A DNA stretch of 64,000 bases from NCBI RefSeq assembly GCF_012971745.1, contig NZ_CP048834.1:5155001-5219000 (forward strand), in the 5' to 3' direction. Under the pieces are notes generated by a model, which was not told the DNA's origin, did not search any database, and worked only from the letters and a program-made list of their open reading frames with translations. A program made the translations under genes and the position numbers. The stretch is from Starkeya sp. ORNL1. Lineage in GTDB: Bacteria; Pseudomonadota; Alphaproteobacteria; Rhizobiales; Xanthobacteraceae. The number at the start of each line of letters is the position of its first letter. Position 1 is the first letter of the stretch. Below are positions 1 through 9,941 of this stretch, one piece after another.

Positions 1-1
1 G

Positions 2-112
2 GCGCATCTTGTGGCGGCCGGCTTCGGCGAATATCAGCCGCTCGACACCGCCGACACGGATGAGGCCCGCGCCCGCAACCGCCGCATCGAGCTGAAGCTG
101 ACCGAGCGCTGA
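2..112 (+). CDS. C-terminal end of an OmpA/MotB-domain protein (partial)
   Basis: Only the last 36 codons are present; the frame is open at the left edge and stops at TGA 110-112. The residues ARARNRRIELKL near the end match the conserved C-terminus of the OmpA/MotB peptidoglycan-binding domain (typically NRRVEI). The full gene would lie to the left, and whether it is an OmpA-type lipoprotein or a MotB-like stator protein cannot be told. The GNAT gene follows after a very short gap, so the two may be co-transcribed. Confidence 0.7.
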   Translation, partial: AHLVAAGFGEYQPLDTADTDEARARNRRIELKLTER

Positions 113-126
113 GCGTGGGGCCGATC

Positions 127-612
127 ATGGCAGCGACCCCGGTTGAGCTGCGGCCATTCACTGACGCGCATCTTCCGGAGCTGGCCGATCTCTGGGTCGA
201 GAGCTGGCGAGAGGCGATGCCGGAGATTGATTTCGAGGCCCGGCGTGCCTGGTTCATCGACCATTTCGCCGCGCTGATCGAAGCCGGCGCCATGGTCGAG
301 CTTGCCTTGGCGACGGAGGACGGCGCGCTTGCCGGCTTCGTCACCATCGATCCGGCGAACGGCTATGTCGACCAACTCGCCGTGCATCCCGGCCAATGGG
401 GCCATGGGGTGGCGGAGGCGCTGATCTATTACGCGGCGGCGCAGGCTGGCCGGCCGATCACGCTGGAGGTCAATGAGGAGAACCTCCGGGCGGTACGCTT
501 CTACGGCAAGATCGGCTTCAACGTGACTGGGCGCGGTGCCAACCCGCTCTCCGGCAGGCCGACCTTGCAGATGGAATGGCGGCCCGATTTCCTGGTGATG
601 GAGCGCGGGTAG
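127..612 (+). CDS. GNAT family N-acetyltransferase
   Basis: Predicted acetyl-CoA-dependent N-acetyltransferase of 161 aa, a normal length for a single GNAT domain. The acetyl-CoA-binding motif A region is at residues 81-100 (VDQLAVHPGQWGHG, close to the Q/RxxGxG/A pattern), followed by the motif B segment NLRAVRFYGKIGF at about 119-131. The substrate cannot be predicted. ATG 127 is preferred; an in-frame GTG at 115, two bases after the upstream stop, is an alternative that would imply coupling to the OmpA-domain gene. The next gene begins with GTG two bases after this stop. Confidence 0.85.
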   Translation: MAATPVELRPFTDAHLPELADLWVESWREAMPEIDFEARRAWFIDHFAALIEAGAMVELALATEDGALAGFVTIDPANGYVDQLAVHPGQWGHGVAEALIYYAAAQAGRPITLEVNEENLRAVRFYGKIGFNVTGRGANPLSGRPTLQMEWRPDFLVMERG

Positions 613-614
613 AC

Positions 615-1241
615 GTGCGCAAGCCCGGCAGCGTGAAGGGGCTTGAGGAGTTGGGGCGGGTGCGGCTGTCGCCTTCCTTCTTCCTGCGCGATTTCCTGCA
701 TTCCGAGATCGCCAATTTCCACGGGCTGCCGAATGTCCCCGACGACCCGGACCTTGCCATCGCCGCGGGCAGGCGGCTGTGCGCGGATTTGCTGGAGCCG
801 TTGCAGGCGCGGTTCGGCCGCCTCTCGATCCGCTCGGCCTACCGTTCTCCGGAGGTGAACCGGTTCGGCAACGAGCAGGGCTATAATTGCGCGGTGAACG
901 AGGCGAATTATGCCGGCCACATCTGGGACCGGCGCGACGCCGAAGGCTGCATGGGCGCCACCGCCTGCATCATCGTCAATGCCTTCATCCCCTATTACGA
1001 GGCGACCGGCCGCTGGGAGGCGATGGCGTGGTGGGTGCACGACCATCTGCCTTATGCGGCGATGGAATTCTTCCCGCGCTACGCCGCCTTCAACCTCACC
1101 TGGCACGAGCGACCACGGCGGGCCATCCGTAGCTGGATCCCGCCGCGGCGTGGCATGCTGACGAAGCCGGGAATGCCGAACCAGGAGGGGCGGCACGAGG
1201 CGGAGTATGGGAAATTCCTTTCCTCCCTCGGCCAACAATAG
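615..1241 (+). CDS. Peptidase M15-like (D-Ala-D-Ala carboxypeptidase-like) protein
   Basis: About 208 aa from GTG 615. Features recalling the M15/VanY zinc peptidase fold are SAYRSPEVN (74-82, the typical R-S/G-Y-R-S strand), H102 with nearby D105/D108, E151 and H164 in the pattern ME...WH, which would be the catalytic Glu and last zinc ligand. The spacing between the first His and Asp does not fit the canonical HxxxxxxD exactly, so it may be a divergent member or a non-catalytic relative. There is no signal peptide, so it is probably cytosolic unless the start is wrong. Its start only two bases after the GNAT stop suggests one transcript. Confidence 0.55.
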   Translation: MRKPGSVKGLEELGRVRLSPSFFLRDFLHSEIANFHGLPNVPDDPDLAIAAGRRLCADLLEPLQARFGRLSIRSAYRSPEVNRFGNEQGYNCAVNEANYAGHIWDRRDAEGCMGATACIIVNAFIPYYEATGRWEAMAWWVHDHLPYAAMEFFPRYAAFNLTWHERPRRAIRSWIPPRRGMLTKPGMPNQEGRHEAEYGKFLSSLGQQ

Positions 1242-1243
1242 AC

Positions 1244-1340
1244 GTCATCCCGGACGGCCGGAACGGCCGAGCCGGGATCGCGCAAACGCCCTTCACCTTC
1301 GTGCGATCCCGGCTCTCCGCTTCGCTGCGGCCGGGATGAC
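1244..1340. repeat. Dispersed palindromic repeat, family B copy 1
   Basis: A GTCATCCCGG...CCGGGATCG arm and its reverse complement ending CCGGGATGAC face each other around a short variable spacer. Two further copies lie at 13609-13708 and 23440-23573. It sits between the convergent M15-like gene and the ABC exporter, so it could act as a transcript end. No ORF of its own. Confidence 0.85.
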
Positions 1341-1365
1341 GCTGTTTGCTCGGAAGAGGCAGGAT

Positions 1366-3216
<1,851 letters not shown>

Positions 3217-3327
3217 GCTCGCGTCTCAGTTATAGACCCGCGCGGATTTCCGGCAGGATCGTTTTGAAGATCGCCGCGCGGTTCCCGGTTTTCCGGGTCC
3301 GGCCACGCGGCGGCGAGGATGCAACCA

Positions 3328-3552
3328 ATGAAGAGCAACATCCATCCCGACTACCACTTCGTAAAGGTGGTGATGACGGACGGCACCGAGTACACGACCC
3401 GCACGACCTGGGGCAAGGAGGGCGACACCCTTCAGCTCGATATCGATTCGACCTCGCACCCGGCCTGGACCGGCGGCTCGCAGCAGCTGCTCGACCGTGG
3501 CGGTCGCGTCTCGAAGTTCCAGAAGAAGTTCGCGGGCTTCCTCAAGTCCTGA
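3328..3552 (+). CDS. rpmE: 50S ribosomal protein L31
   Basis: L31 of 74 aa, a component of the large ribosomal subunit near the central protuberance. The N-terminal [19 protein letters not shown] and [14 protein letters not shown] are diagnostic. There is no CxxC pair, so this is the zinc-free form. The start is ATG 3328, which has GAGG at 3315-3318 at proper spacing; the in-frame ATG at 3319 lies too close to it. It is a single-gene unit, divergent from the ABC exporter and followed by a terminator-like hairpin. Confidence 0.95.
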   Translation: MKSNIHPDYHFVKVVMTDGTEYTTRTTWGKEGDTLQLDIDSTSHPAWTGGSQQLLDRGGRVSKFQKKFAGFLKS

Positions 3553-3611
3553 ACGGACGGGCTTCGCGTCGGCAAGCGCCGGCTCGGGCGAGAGGATATT
3601 CCGACGGTTCA

Positions 3612-3646
3612 AAGCCTCCGTGCCTGCGGCGCGGGGGCTTTTCGTT
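3612..3646 (+). terminator. Probable rho-independent terminator of rpmE
   Basis: AAGCCTCCG and CGGGGGCTT form a stem with one G-U pair, followed by TTTTCGTTTT. It begins 60 bases after the rpmE stop. Confidence 0.7.
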
Positions 3647-3719
3647 TTGGAACGATTCCAGCGACGTCGTGCCGCAGAGTATCCGGTGCGTCAGCACGCG
3701 GCGGGAAATCCAGATTCGG

Positions 3720-3858
3720 CCCTCATCCCCGGATTTGATCCGGGGATCCAGCCCTTCCGCATGCGCCCGGTCGAAGTCTGGGTCCCCGGCAAAGCCGAGG
3801 CTGTTGCCTCGGCGTCTCGAAAGACGGCGACCGCAGGTCGCCTTTGCCCGGGATGAGG
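3720..3858. repeat. Dispersed palindromic repeat, family D copy 1
   Basis: CCTCATCCCCGG...CCGGGGATCC and GCCCGGGATGAGG arms enclose short internal hairpins. Related sequence occurs at 28711-28848 and, shorter, at 59342-59432. It fills most of the gap between rpmE and the metallophosphoesterase gene. Confidence 0.7.
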
Positions 3859-3883
3859 AGCCAGGGGTGGTTTGCGTTGCGCC

Positions 3884-4699
3884 TCACCAGAAGTCCGGCA
3901 CCGCCTCGTTGAGCGCGCCGCCGATCCGCACCGGGGCGCAGCGCACAGCGCGGCCAGCGGCGTCGGTCTCCACCGCGAGGCCGGCCAGCGTGCCGGGCCC
4001 GGTCGCCGGCTCGAAGCGGGACGAGCCGATCTTGCGGGTGAAGCGCCGCAGCGGCTCTTCCTTGTCCATGCCGATCACGCCGTCATAGGCGCCGCACATG
4101 CCGACATCGGTCTGGTAGGCGGTGCCGCCCGGCAGGATCCGGTGGTCGGCGGTCGGCACATGGGTGTGGGTGCCGACGACGATGCTGGCCCGCCCGTCGC
4201 ACCAATGGCCGAAGGCCTGCTTCTCGCTGGTCACTTCGGCATGGAAATCTACGAGGATGGCGTCCGCCGCCATGCCCAGCGGGCAGGCGTCCAGCTCGCG
4301 GTCGATGCCGGCGAACGGATCGTCGAGCTGGTCCATGAAGACCCGGCCCATCATGTTCACCACCAGCACCTGCGCGCCGTTCTGTGCTTCGATCAGCGCG
4401 GCGCCGCGTCCCGGCGTGCCGGCCGGGAAATTGGCGGGGCGGACCAGGCGCGGTGCGCGCTCGATGAAGACGAGGGCCTCGCGCTGGTCCCAGGCATGGT
4501 TGCCGAGCGTCACCGCGTCGGCGCCGGCGGCGAGCAGTTCGTCATAGATGGCCTCGGTGATGCCGAAGCCGCCGGCGGAGTTCTCGCCGTTCACCACCAC
4601 GAAATCGAGCGCCCAGCGCGCGCGCAGGGCGGGCAGGTGCTCATTCACCATCTGGCGTCCGACACGGCCGACCACGTCGCCGAGGAACAGGATCCGCAT
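3884..4699 (-). CDS. YmdB-like metallophosphoesterase (TIGR00282 family)
   Basis: A 271-aa calcineurin-like phosphoesterase. Metal-binding residues of the family are visible: D8 in FLGDVVG, E39-N40 in GENSAGG, N67-H68 in GNHAWD, and later histidines in VDFHAEVTSEK and GTHTHVPTAD. Bacillus YmdB is a 2',3'-cyclic nucleotide phosphodiesterase affecting mRNA turnover and development; the same activity is inferred here. No signal peptide, so cytosolic. Its ATG overlaps the TGA of the upstream cyclo-ligase gene by one base (TGATG), which indicates translational coupling. Confidence 0.9.
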   Translation of the reverse strand: MRILFLGDVVGRVGRQMVNEHLPALRARWALDFVVVNGENSAGGFGITEAIYDELLAAGADAVTLGNHAWDQREALVFIERAPRLVRPANFPAGTPGRGAALIEAQNGAQVLVVNMMGRVFMDQLDDPFAGIDRELDACPLGMAADAILVDFHAEVTSEKQAFGHWCDGRASIVVGTHTHVPTADHRILPGGTAYQTDVGMCGAYDGVIGMDKEEPLRRFTRKIGSSRFEPATGPGTLAGLAVETDAAGRAVRCAPVRIGGALNEAVPDFW

Positions 4700-5307
4700 C
4701 AGGGAGCCCCTGCGATGCGGATGAGGCCGGCGTCGGTGGCGATGGCGTCGAGCCGTTCGTCATGGGGCTCGGCCGGCAAAGCCGGCAATTGCTGGATGGC
4801 GAAGGCATAGCCGAGCGCCTCGATCCGCCGGCGCTGGCGCAGTTCGGCGAGCGTGCGGTCGTAGAAACCGGCGCCATAGCCGAGCCGGTGGCCGCTGGCG
4901 TCGAACGCCGCGAGCGGCACCACCAGCACATCCGGCTCGATCATCTCGGCGCTTTCGGGCGGCGCGGGAATGGCGGTCTTGCCGGGTCCGGGGCTGGGGG
5001 CCAGGGTCACACCGTCCCGCCATTCGCGGAACAGCAAGGGCTGGTTCGGGGCACGCACCACCGGGAGCGCCAGCCGGGCGCCGGCGGCGCGCAGGCGCCG
5101 TGCTAGAGGCGCGGTCGGGATTTCGGAGCCGATGGCGATGAAGAGCGAGACGGCTTCGCCGGCCACATCGCCCAGCCATTCCATGGCGTGCTCGGCGGCA
5201 GCTTCGGCCAGTTGCTGGCGGCTGGCCGGGTCAAGCCCGGCCCGCCGCGCGAGAGCGGTGGAGCGCAGGGCAGCCTTGTCGGGAACGGTTAAAGCGATCT
5301 GGGCCAT
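4699..5307 (-). CDS. 5-formyltetrahydrofolate cyclo-ligase
   Basis: ATP-dependent conversion of 5-formyl-THF to 5,10-methenyl-THF (MTHFS/YgfA family), about 202 aa. The conserved GYGAGFYDRTL motif near residue 145 and the basic N-terminal segment are present. A longer frame to 5469 exists, but ATG 5307 gives the normal family length and leaves room for the 6S RNA just upstream. That 6S RNA/cyclo-ligase order is a widely conserved arrangement. It is coupled to the downstream metallophosphoesterase gene by a one-base overlap. Confidence 0.9.
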   Translation of the reverse strand: MAQIALTVPDKAALRSTALARRAGLDPASRQQLAEAAAEHAMEWLGDVAGEAVSLFIAIGSEIPTAPLARRLRAAGARLALPVVRAPNQPLLFREWRDGVTLAPSPGPGKTAIPAPPESAEMIEPDVLVVPLAAFDASGHRLGYGAGFYDRTLAELRQRRRIEALGYAFAIQQLPALPAEPHDERLDAIATDAGLIRIAGAP

Positions 5308-5324
5308 GAAAAAATGAGAGAAGT

Positions 5325-5472
5325 GCGGAGCCGCGATGGCCGTTGGTGATCGATCCCGGGAACCTACAACGTAGGTGGGCGCCGTGTGTCCGGACCCAGG
5401 AGTCCGGTCAGGGACAGCTCCCTTTGAGATCGATAAGGCCCCGGGGAATATGTTCTCCTGACGAACCACGCA
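5325..5472 (-). ncRNA. ssrS: 6S RNA
   Basis: Read on the minus strand, the segment contains ATTCCCCGGGGCCTTATCGA, AAAGGGAGCTGTCCCTG and GGCGCCCACCTACGTTGTAG, which I recognise from alphaproteobacterial 6S RNAs, immediately upstream of the cyclo-ligase gene. 6S RNA mimics an open promoter and sequesters sigma-70 RNA polymerase in stationary phase. The ends are approximate: the 3' end lies about 18 nt before the cyclo-ligase start and the 5' end could be up to 50 nt further upstream. Assigned from memory of the family. Confidence 0.75.
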
Positions 5473-5573
5473 GCCCCGCCGTCACAATGTAAGTCGGGAG
5501 GGCCGAGAACGCCAGAGGGTGGAAGCGGTTCTCCCCGATGGCTGGTGTCACGAAAGGCGGCGTTCTGCTGCAA

Positions 5574-5670
5574 CATCCTTCGAGGCTCGCTGCGCTCGCA
5601 CCTCAGGATGACGTTGCGTGTATAACCACGTCATCCTGAGGTGCCCGGCAAAGCCGGGCCTCGAAGGATG
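5574..5670. repeat. Dispersed paired palindromic repeat, family A copy 1
   Basis: Two inverted units, CATCCTTCGAGG...CACCTCAGGATGA and its reverse complement, are separated by about 20 bases. Each unit can fold into a hairpin whose CATCCT/AGGATG and GAGG/CCTC stems flank a two-base bulge. Family A has nine such pairs in the window. Confidence 0.9.
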
Positions 5671-5685
5671 CTCAAGCCGGGCAAC

Positions 5686-6687
5686 TCACCCCACATCCAG
5701 CATGATCTTGCCGACATGCGCGCTGGTCTCCATGCGCGCGTGCGCCTTGGCGGCCTCGATGAGCGGAAAGCTGGAATCCATCACCGGCTTCACCTTGCCC
5801 GCTTCGATCAGCGGCCAGACGTGCTCCTTGAGCGAGGCGGCGATCGCCGCCTTCTCCGCGCCGGGGCGCGAGCGCAGGGTCGAGCCCATATGGGAGAGCC
5901 GCTTCAGCATCAGCCGCATGAAGTCGATCTGCACCTTGGAGCCTTCCATGAAGGCGATCTGCACGATGCGGCCCCGCGGCGCCGCGACCTCGTAATTGCG
6001 GGCGATATAGGAGCCGCCGACCATGTCCAGGATGACATTGGCACCCTTGCCGCCGGTCGCGGTCTTCACCTCGGCGACGAAATCCTGGGTCTTGTAGTCG
6101 ATGGCGAGATCGGCACCGAGGCTGCGGCAGACCTCGCATTTCTCGGCGCTGCCGGCGGTGGCGAACACCGTGGCGCCATAGGCCTTGGCGAGCTGGATCG
6201 CGGTGGTGCCGATGCCGGAACTGCCGCCATGAACCAGGAAGGTCTCGCCCGCCTTCAATCCGGCGAGATCGAACACATTGGTCCACACCGTGAAGAAGGT
6301 CTCGGGCAGCGCCGCCGCCTCGCGCATTGTAAGCCCGGCGGGCACGGGAAGCGTCGAGCCCTCCTCGGCGAGGCAATATTCCGCATAGCCGCCGCCGGCG
6401 ACCAGCGCGCACACCTTGTCGCCGAGCGCCCAACGGCTGACGCCCTCGCCCAGCGCCACCACCTCGCCGGAAATCTCCAGGCCGGGAATGTCCGGCGCAC
6501 CGGGCGGCGGGGCATAGAAGCCCTGGCGCTGCACCACGTCCGGCCGGTTCACCCCGGCAGCAGCCACCTTGACCAGGATCTCGCCCTTGCGCGGCGCGGG
6601 CACCGGACGGGTTTCCGGCACCAGCACTTCCGGGCCGCCGGGAGTCGGAATCGCGATCGCGGTCATGGTGGCGGGCAGATCGGTCAC
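5686..6687 (-). CDS. NAD(P)H-dependent quinone oxidoreductase (QOR/zeta-crystallin-like MDR family)
   Basis: Zinc-independent medium-chain dehydrogenase/reductase of 333 aa that probably reduces quinones or other electrophilic carbonyls with NAD(P)H. Diagnostic stretches are AAGVNRPDVVQRQGFYAPP in the N-terminal GroES-like domain and VHGGSSGIGTTAIQLAKAYG in the Rossmann domain (PIG3 subfamily style). The start is GTG 6687 with AGGAGAGG six bases upstream; ATG 6666 is an alternative. It is monocistronic, flanked by a family A repeat downstream. Confidence 0.9.
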   Translation of the reverse strand: MTDLPATMTAIAIPTPGGPEVLVPETRPVPAPRKGEILVKVAAAGVNRPDVVQRQGFYAPPPGAPDIPGLEISGEVVALGEGVSRWALGDKVCALVAGGGYAEYCLAEEGSTLPVPAGLTMREAAALPETFFTVWTNVFDLAGLKAGETFLVHGGSSGIGTTAIQLAKAYGATVFATAGSAEKCEVCRSLGADLAIDYKTQDFVAEVKTATGGKGANVILDMVGGSYIARNYEVAAPRGRIVQIAFMEGSKVQIDFMRLMLKRLSHMGSTLRSRPGAEKAAIAASLKEHVWPLIEAGKVKPVMDSSFPLIEAAKAHARMETSAHVGKIMLDVG

Positions 6688-6835
6688 GGGCCTCTCCTCA
6701 TTCAGCCGAAGTCCGGCGTGTCCTAGGTGATGCCGGGTTGGCTGGCAACTCGCTGGCAACCAGGGGAGTGGGAGACTAGTTTGAGGTAAAATGCCGTTCG
6801 GTTAAGGCGGCTTCGTTTGGGAAGAGGAGGACGTC

Positions 6836-7027
6836 ATGGCGATGGACGAGGAGATTCTGCGCCCCATTCGTCCGGCACTGGAGATCGGCGGCGATCTCTC
6901 GACCTTGTCGGAGACCGAGATCGAGGAGCGTGTCGCCACGCTGGAAGCGGAGATCGAGCGGCTGCGCGCCATGCTCGCCTCGAAGCGCGCATCGCGCGCG
7001 GCCGCAGACGCGTTCTTCAAAAAATGA
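6836..7027 (+). CDS. DUF1192 family small protein
   Basis: A 63-aa acidic protein whose core EIGGDLSTLSETEIEERVATL and following coiled-coil helix (EAEIERLRAML) match DUF1192, an alphaproteobacterial family of unknown function. It is preceded by GGAGGA a few bases before the ATG, a strong ribosome-binding site. It is positioned directly upstream of the CtrA box and rcdA. Confidence 0.85.
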   Translation: MAMDEEILRPIRPALEIGGDLSTLSETEIEERVATLEAEIERLRAMLASKRASRAAADAFFKK

Positions 7028-7116
7028 CGGTTTGCTTCAAGAAATGAAGGGCGCGCCACGGCGCGGGAGGCAAGCGGATGGCACGACGACGCTTTCCGGG
7101 TCGTGAAGGAAATGGC

Positions 7117-7131
7117 TTAACGCCATATTAA
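7117..7131. promoter_or_regulatory. Perfect CtrA box (TTAA-N7-TTAA)
   Basis: TTAACGCCATATTAA matches the full CtrA consensus. It lies 90 bases after DUF1192, about 25 bases before a set of hairpins ending in a terminator, and 260 bases before rcdA. It could drive the candidate small RNA, rcdA, or both. Confidence 0.75.
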
Positions 7132-7155
7132 GCTTTCCGGTCCATTACTGCGCCT

Positions 7156-7246
7156 GTCCAATTTCTGGACGCGAGTGGCTCCTGTCCACTCTGTTTGACG
7201 CCTCCCTGTCATCACCTTCGAGCCGCCTTCGGGCGGCTCTTTTTTG
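7156..7246 (+). ncRNA. Candidate CtrA-linked small RNA with anti-Shine-Dalgarno loop
   Basis: Between the CtrA box and the terminator there is no ORF, but three consecutive hairpins: 7156-7170 (GTCCA/TGGAC), 7173-7191 (GAGTGG/CCACTC with loop CTCCTGT), and the terminator at 7220-7246. The loop CTCCT and the single-stranded CCTCCCTG are complementary to Shine-Dalgarno sequences, as in several alphaproteobacterial trans-acting sRNAs. The start is inferred from the first hairpin and box spacing; no clear -10 is visible. An untranslated leader of rcdA is the alternative. Confidence 0.45.
7220..7246 (+). terminator. Strong rho-independent terminator
   Basis: GAGCCGCC-TTCG-GGCGGCTC followed by six T: an 8-bp GC-rich stem with a UUCG tetraloop. 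It lies upstream of rcdA, so it ends either the DUF1192 transcript or the candidate small RNA. Confidence 0.9.
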
Positions 7247-7389
7247 TTGTGCCGGTTCTCCACAGCCGGGATGCACCGTCATGTTCCCGGTGCTGGACAG
7301 CGAAAGGCGCGCGAGGCATTCGCAAGAATGGTTTAAGATTCGTTACAACGAACGATTCGCGCGGCAGACGAAGCAGACGACAGGACCGA

Positions 7390-7902
7390 ATGGCCGACTT
7401 CAGGGACCGATCGAGCGCGCGCACGGTGAGCTTCAGCGAGCGCATGGTGACCTCGCAGGCCTTTGGCGGCCTGTTCCGCGAGGGCATGGGCCTGGTCGAG
7501 CAGACCGCCGCCTATCTCGACGGCCCCGGCCGCGAGGAGAGCCGCGGGCTCGGCCGTGGCGCCGCGCTGGCCTATGCCCGTGAAAGCATGCGCCTGACCA
7601 CCCGGCTGATGCAGCTGGCTTCCTGGCTGCTGCTGCAGCGCGCGGTGAATGAGGGCGAACTGACCCGCAGCGAGGCGATGCGGGAGAAGGCCAAGGTCGA
7701 TCTCGGCCGCCCTGAAGCGCTGGACCTCGAGGAAGCGCGCCTGCTGCCGGAGCGGCTGCGCGGCCTGATCGAGGAGACGCGCGAGCTGCAGGGCCGCATC
7801 GTGCGGCTCGACGCCTCGCTCTATCGCGCCCCCGAGGCGTCGGCTGAACCCAACGCCGTGGTCCGGCAGATCGGCCTGCTGCGCGCGGTGTTCGAAGCCT
7901 GA
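7390..7902 (+). CDS. rcdA: RcdA, regulator of CtrA degradation (DUF1465)
   Basis: A 170-aa helical protein. The stretches AALAYARESMRLTTRLMQ and ASWLLLQRAVNEGELT closely match Caulobacter RcdA, an adaptor that with CpdR and PopA delivers CtrA to ClpXP at the G1-S transition. ATG 7390 gives the family length; the frame stays open upstream but that extension is not RcdA-like. Two GATTC (GANTC, CcrM methylation) sites at 7337-7341 and 7354-7358 and a CtrA box at 7117 suggest cell-cycle control. In Caulobacter rcdA is itself CtrA-activated. Confidence 0.9.
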   Translation: MADFRDRSSARTVSFSERMVTSQAFGGLFREGMGLVEQTAAYLDGPGREESRGLGRGAALAYARESMRLTTRLMQLASWLLLQRAVNEGELTRSEAMREKAKVDLGRPEALDLEEARLLPERLRGLIEETRELQGRIVRLDASLYRAPEASAEPNAVVRQIGLLRAVFEA

Positions 7903-8044
7903 GGCTCCACGGCGCGATTGCGCGTGCCAATCTTTACGGGAAGCTTTACGTCTGCTTGGGCTTCCGCCTATAAGCCGCGGCATCCGATCTTAAGGTTCAG
8001 ACGCGGCAGGGCAGGGCATCCGACCGCGCGACGTGGAGGCGGCG

Positions 8045-8791
8045 ATGGCCGGGCATTCGCAGTTCAAGAACATCATGCACCGCAAGGGCAAGCAGGATGC
8101 GGTGCGCTCCAAGCTGTTCTCCAAGCTGGCGCGTGAAATTACCGTCTCCGCCAAGCTCGGCCTGCCCGACCCGAACATGAACCCGCGCTTGCGCGCCGCT
8201 ATCCTCGCCGCGCGCGCCGAGAACATGCCGAAGGACAATATCGACCGCGCCGTCAAGAAGGCGGCTGGCGGCGACGCCGAGAATTATGACGAGATCCGTT
8301 ATGAGGGCTACGGCCCCGGCGGCGTCGCGGTGATCGTCGAGGCGCTGACCGACAACCGCAACCGCACCGCCTCCGAAGTGCGCTCCTATTTCACCAAGTC
8401 CGGCGGCAATCTTGCGGAAACCGGCGCGGTGTCCTTCATGTTCGACCGCGTCGGCGTCATCGAGTTCGACGCGGCCAAGGCCTCCGCGGACGACATGCTG
8501 GAAGCCGCCATCGAGGCCGGCGCCGACGATGTCACCTCCTCGGAGGACGGCCACAGCGTGCAGACCACCATCGAGAACCTCCACGAGGTGGCGCAGGCGC
8601 TGGAAGCCAAGTTCGGCGAGCCGAAGAAGTCCGGTCTGGTCTGGCGTCCGCAGAACACCATCGCGGTCGATGACGAGACCGCCGAGAAGCTGCTTCGCCT
8701 GGTCGAGACGCTGGAAGACAATGACGACGTGCAGAACGTCTATGCGAATTTCGAGATCTCGGAATCGCTGATGGCGAAGCTGAGTGCGTGA
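8045..8791 (+). CDS. yebC: YebC/PmpR-type protein
   Basis: A 248-aa member of the YebC family, starting with the signature [18 protein letters not shown] and containing [19 protein letters not shown]. Members are DNA-binding transcription regulators, and YebC-type proteins have also been linked to relieving ribosome stalling. The start is ATG 8045, with GGAGG at 8036-8040 directly upstream; GTG 8033 is an unlikely alternative. It is followed by a family A repeat pair. Confidence 0.95.
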   Translation: MAGHSQFKNIMHRKGKQDAVRSKLFSKLAREITVSAKLGLPDPNMNPRLRAAILAARAENMPKDNIDRAVKKAAGGDAENYDEIRYEGYGPGGVAVIVEALTDNRNRTASEVRSYFTKSGGNLAETGAVSFMFDRVGVIEFDAAKASADDMLEAAIEAGADDVTSSEDGHSVQTTIENLHEVAQALEAKFGEPKKSGLVWRPQNTIAVDDETAEKLLRLVETLEDNDDVQNVYANFEISESLMAKLSA

Positions 8792-8809
8792 TCTGACGCT
8801 CTGCTTCAG

Positions 8810-8913
8810 CATCCTTCGAGGCCCGGCTTTGCCGGGCACCTCAGGATGAGGTGGTTCTTTATTTTAGGATGAACCTCATCCTGAGGTGCTCGCGTAGCGA
8901 GCCTCGAAGGATG
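8810..8913. repeat. Dispersed paired palindromic repeat, family A copy 2
   Basis: Inverted CATCCTTCGAGG...CACCTCAGGATGA units lie between the convergent yebC and TauE-like genes, a likely spot for bidirectional transcript ends. Confidence 0.9.
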
Positions 8914-8920
8914 TTCGCAT

Positions 8921-9667
8921 TCAGGGTCGCAGCAGCCCGTCGAACAGCGGCAGGCTGGCCAGCGCGGCGAGCGCGATGACCGTATAGGCCGCCTTGCGGT
9001 AATGCGCGTCGGAAGCGCCGCGGAAGGCCCAGGCCCCGGCGAACAGGCCGATCGCATAAAGCGGGCCGAGGATCAGCGACAGCCGGCCGACCTCGAGCGT
9101 GAACAGGCCGGTCCACGCATAGGCGGTGCCGCTCGCCAGCGTCGCCAGGGCGAAGAAGCCGAACAGGTTGGCGCGCACCTGCGCCGCCGAATGGCCCCCG
9201 CCGAGCCAATAGGCGACGACGGCCGGCCCCGACATCTGCGCCGCGCCGCCGAAGACGCCGGCCACCAGCCCGACGCCGATGGTGGCGGGGAGGGTCGGCC
9301 GCCCGGAATGCCGCCAGCCGGACATCAACAGCGCCAGCAGGCTGAAGGCGAGGATCGCCAGCGCCCAGCGCAGCAGCACCGGATCGACATGGTTGAGCAG
9401 ATAAACGCCGAACGGCACGGCGACGATCGCACTCGCGGCAAGCGGGGCGACCTGGCGCCAGTTGCATTCGCGAAACGCTCGGATGGTGATCGGCGCAGTC
9501 AGCACGCTGTCGATGATCAGCAGCACCGGGACGGCGACCTCCGGCCCGTAGGCCGCGCTCACCAGCGGCACGAAGATCAGCGCGCCGCCAAAGCCGGAAA
9601 AGCCACGGGTCACGCCGCCGATGAGCGCGGTGGCTGCGGCCCAGAACAGGGCCAGATCGAAGGACAT
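8921..9667 (-). CDS. TauE/SafE family sulfite/anion permease (TSUP)
   Basis: A 248-aa hydrophobic protein with about eight predicted membrane segments and the two TSUP half-repeats. The N-terminal GGVTRGFSGFGGALIFVPL is typical of the family, and GVFGGAAQMSGPAVVAYWL marks the second half. It probably exports or imports a sulfur-containing or organic anion across the inner membrane; the substrate is not predictable. It is monocistronic between two family A repeats. Confidence 0.85.
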   Translation of the reverse strand: MSFDLALFWAAATALIGGVTRGFSGFGGALIFVPLVSAAYGPEVAVPVLLIIDSVLTAPITIRAFRECNWRQVAPLAASAIVAVPFGVYLLNHVDPVLLRWALAILAFSLLALLMSGWRHSGRPTLPATIGVGLVAGVFGGAAQMSGPAVVAYWLGGGHSAAQVRANLFGFFALATLASGTAYAWTGLFTLEVGRLSLILGPLYAIGLFAGAWAFRGASDAHYRKAAYTVIALAALASLPLFDGLLRP

Positions 9668-9745
9668 GGGATGGAGTGCCGGTGGAAGGAGCGTTGGTGC
9701 TAGACCCGGAGGCGGCGGGGGTCAATTGGCGCTGCTCGGCTTGAG

Positions 9746-9847
9746 CATCCTTCGAGGCCCGGCTTTGCCGGGCACCTCAGGATGACGTCGTATTTAAAAA
9801 GAACCACGTCATCCTGAGGTGCTCGCGTCAGCGAGCCTCGAAGGATG
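9746..9847. repeat. Dispersed paired palindromic repeat, family A copy 3
   Basis: An inverted pair of the CATCCTTCGAGG unit between the divergent TauE-like gene and the first GlxA-type regulator, about 95 bases from the latter's start. Confidence 0.9.
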
Positions 9848-9941
9848 CCCACCCAGTGCCACGCTCACACAACTTGCACGTCCCGGCCCATTCTTTGCTA
9901 TCATTCCAGGCTCGACCTCGATCCAGCAGGCGGAGCAGGCC

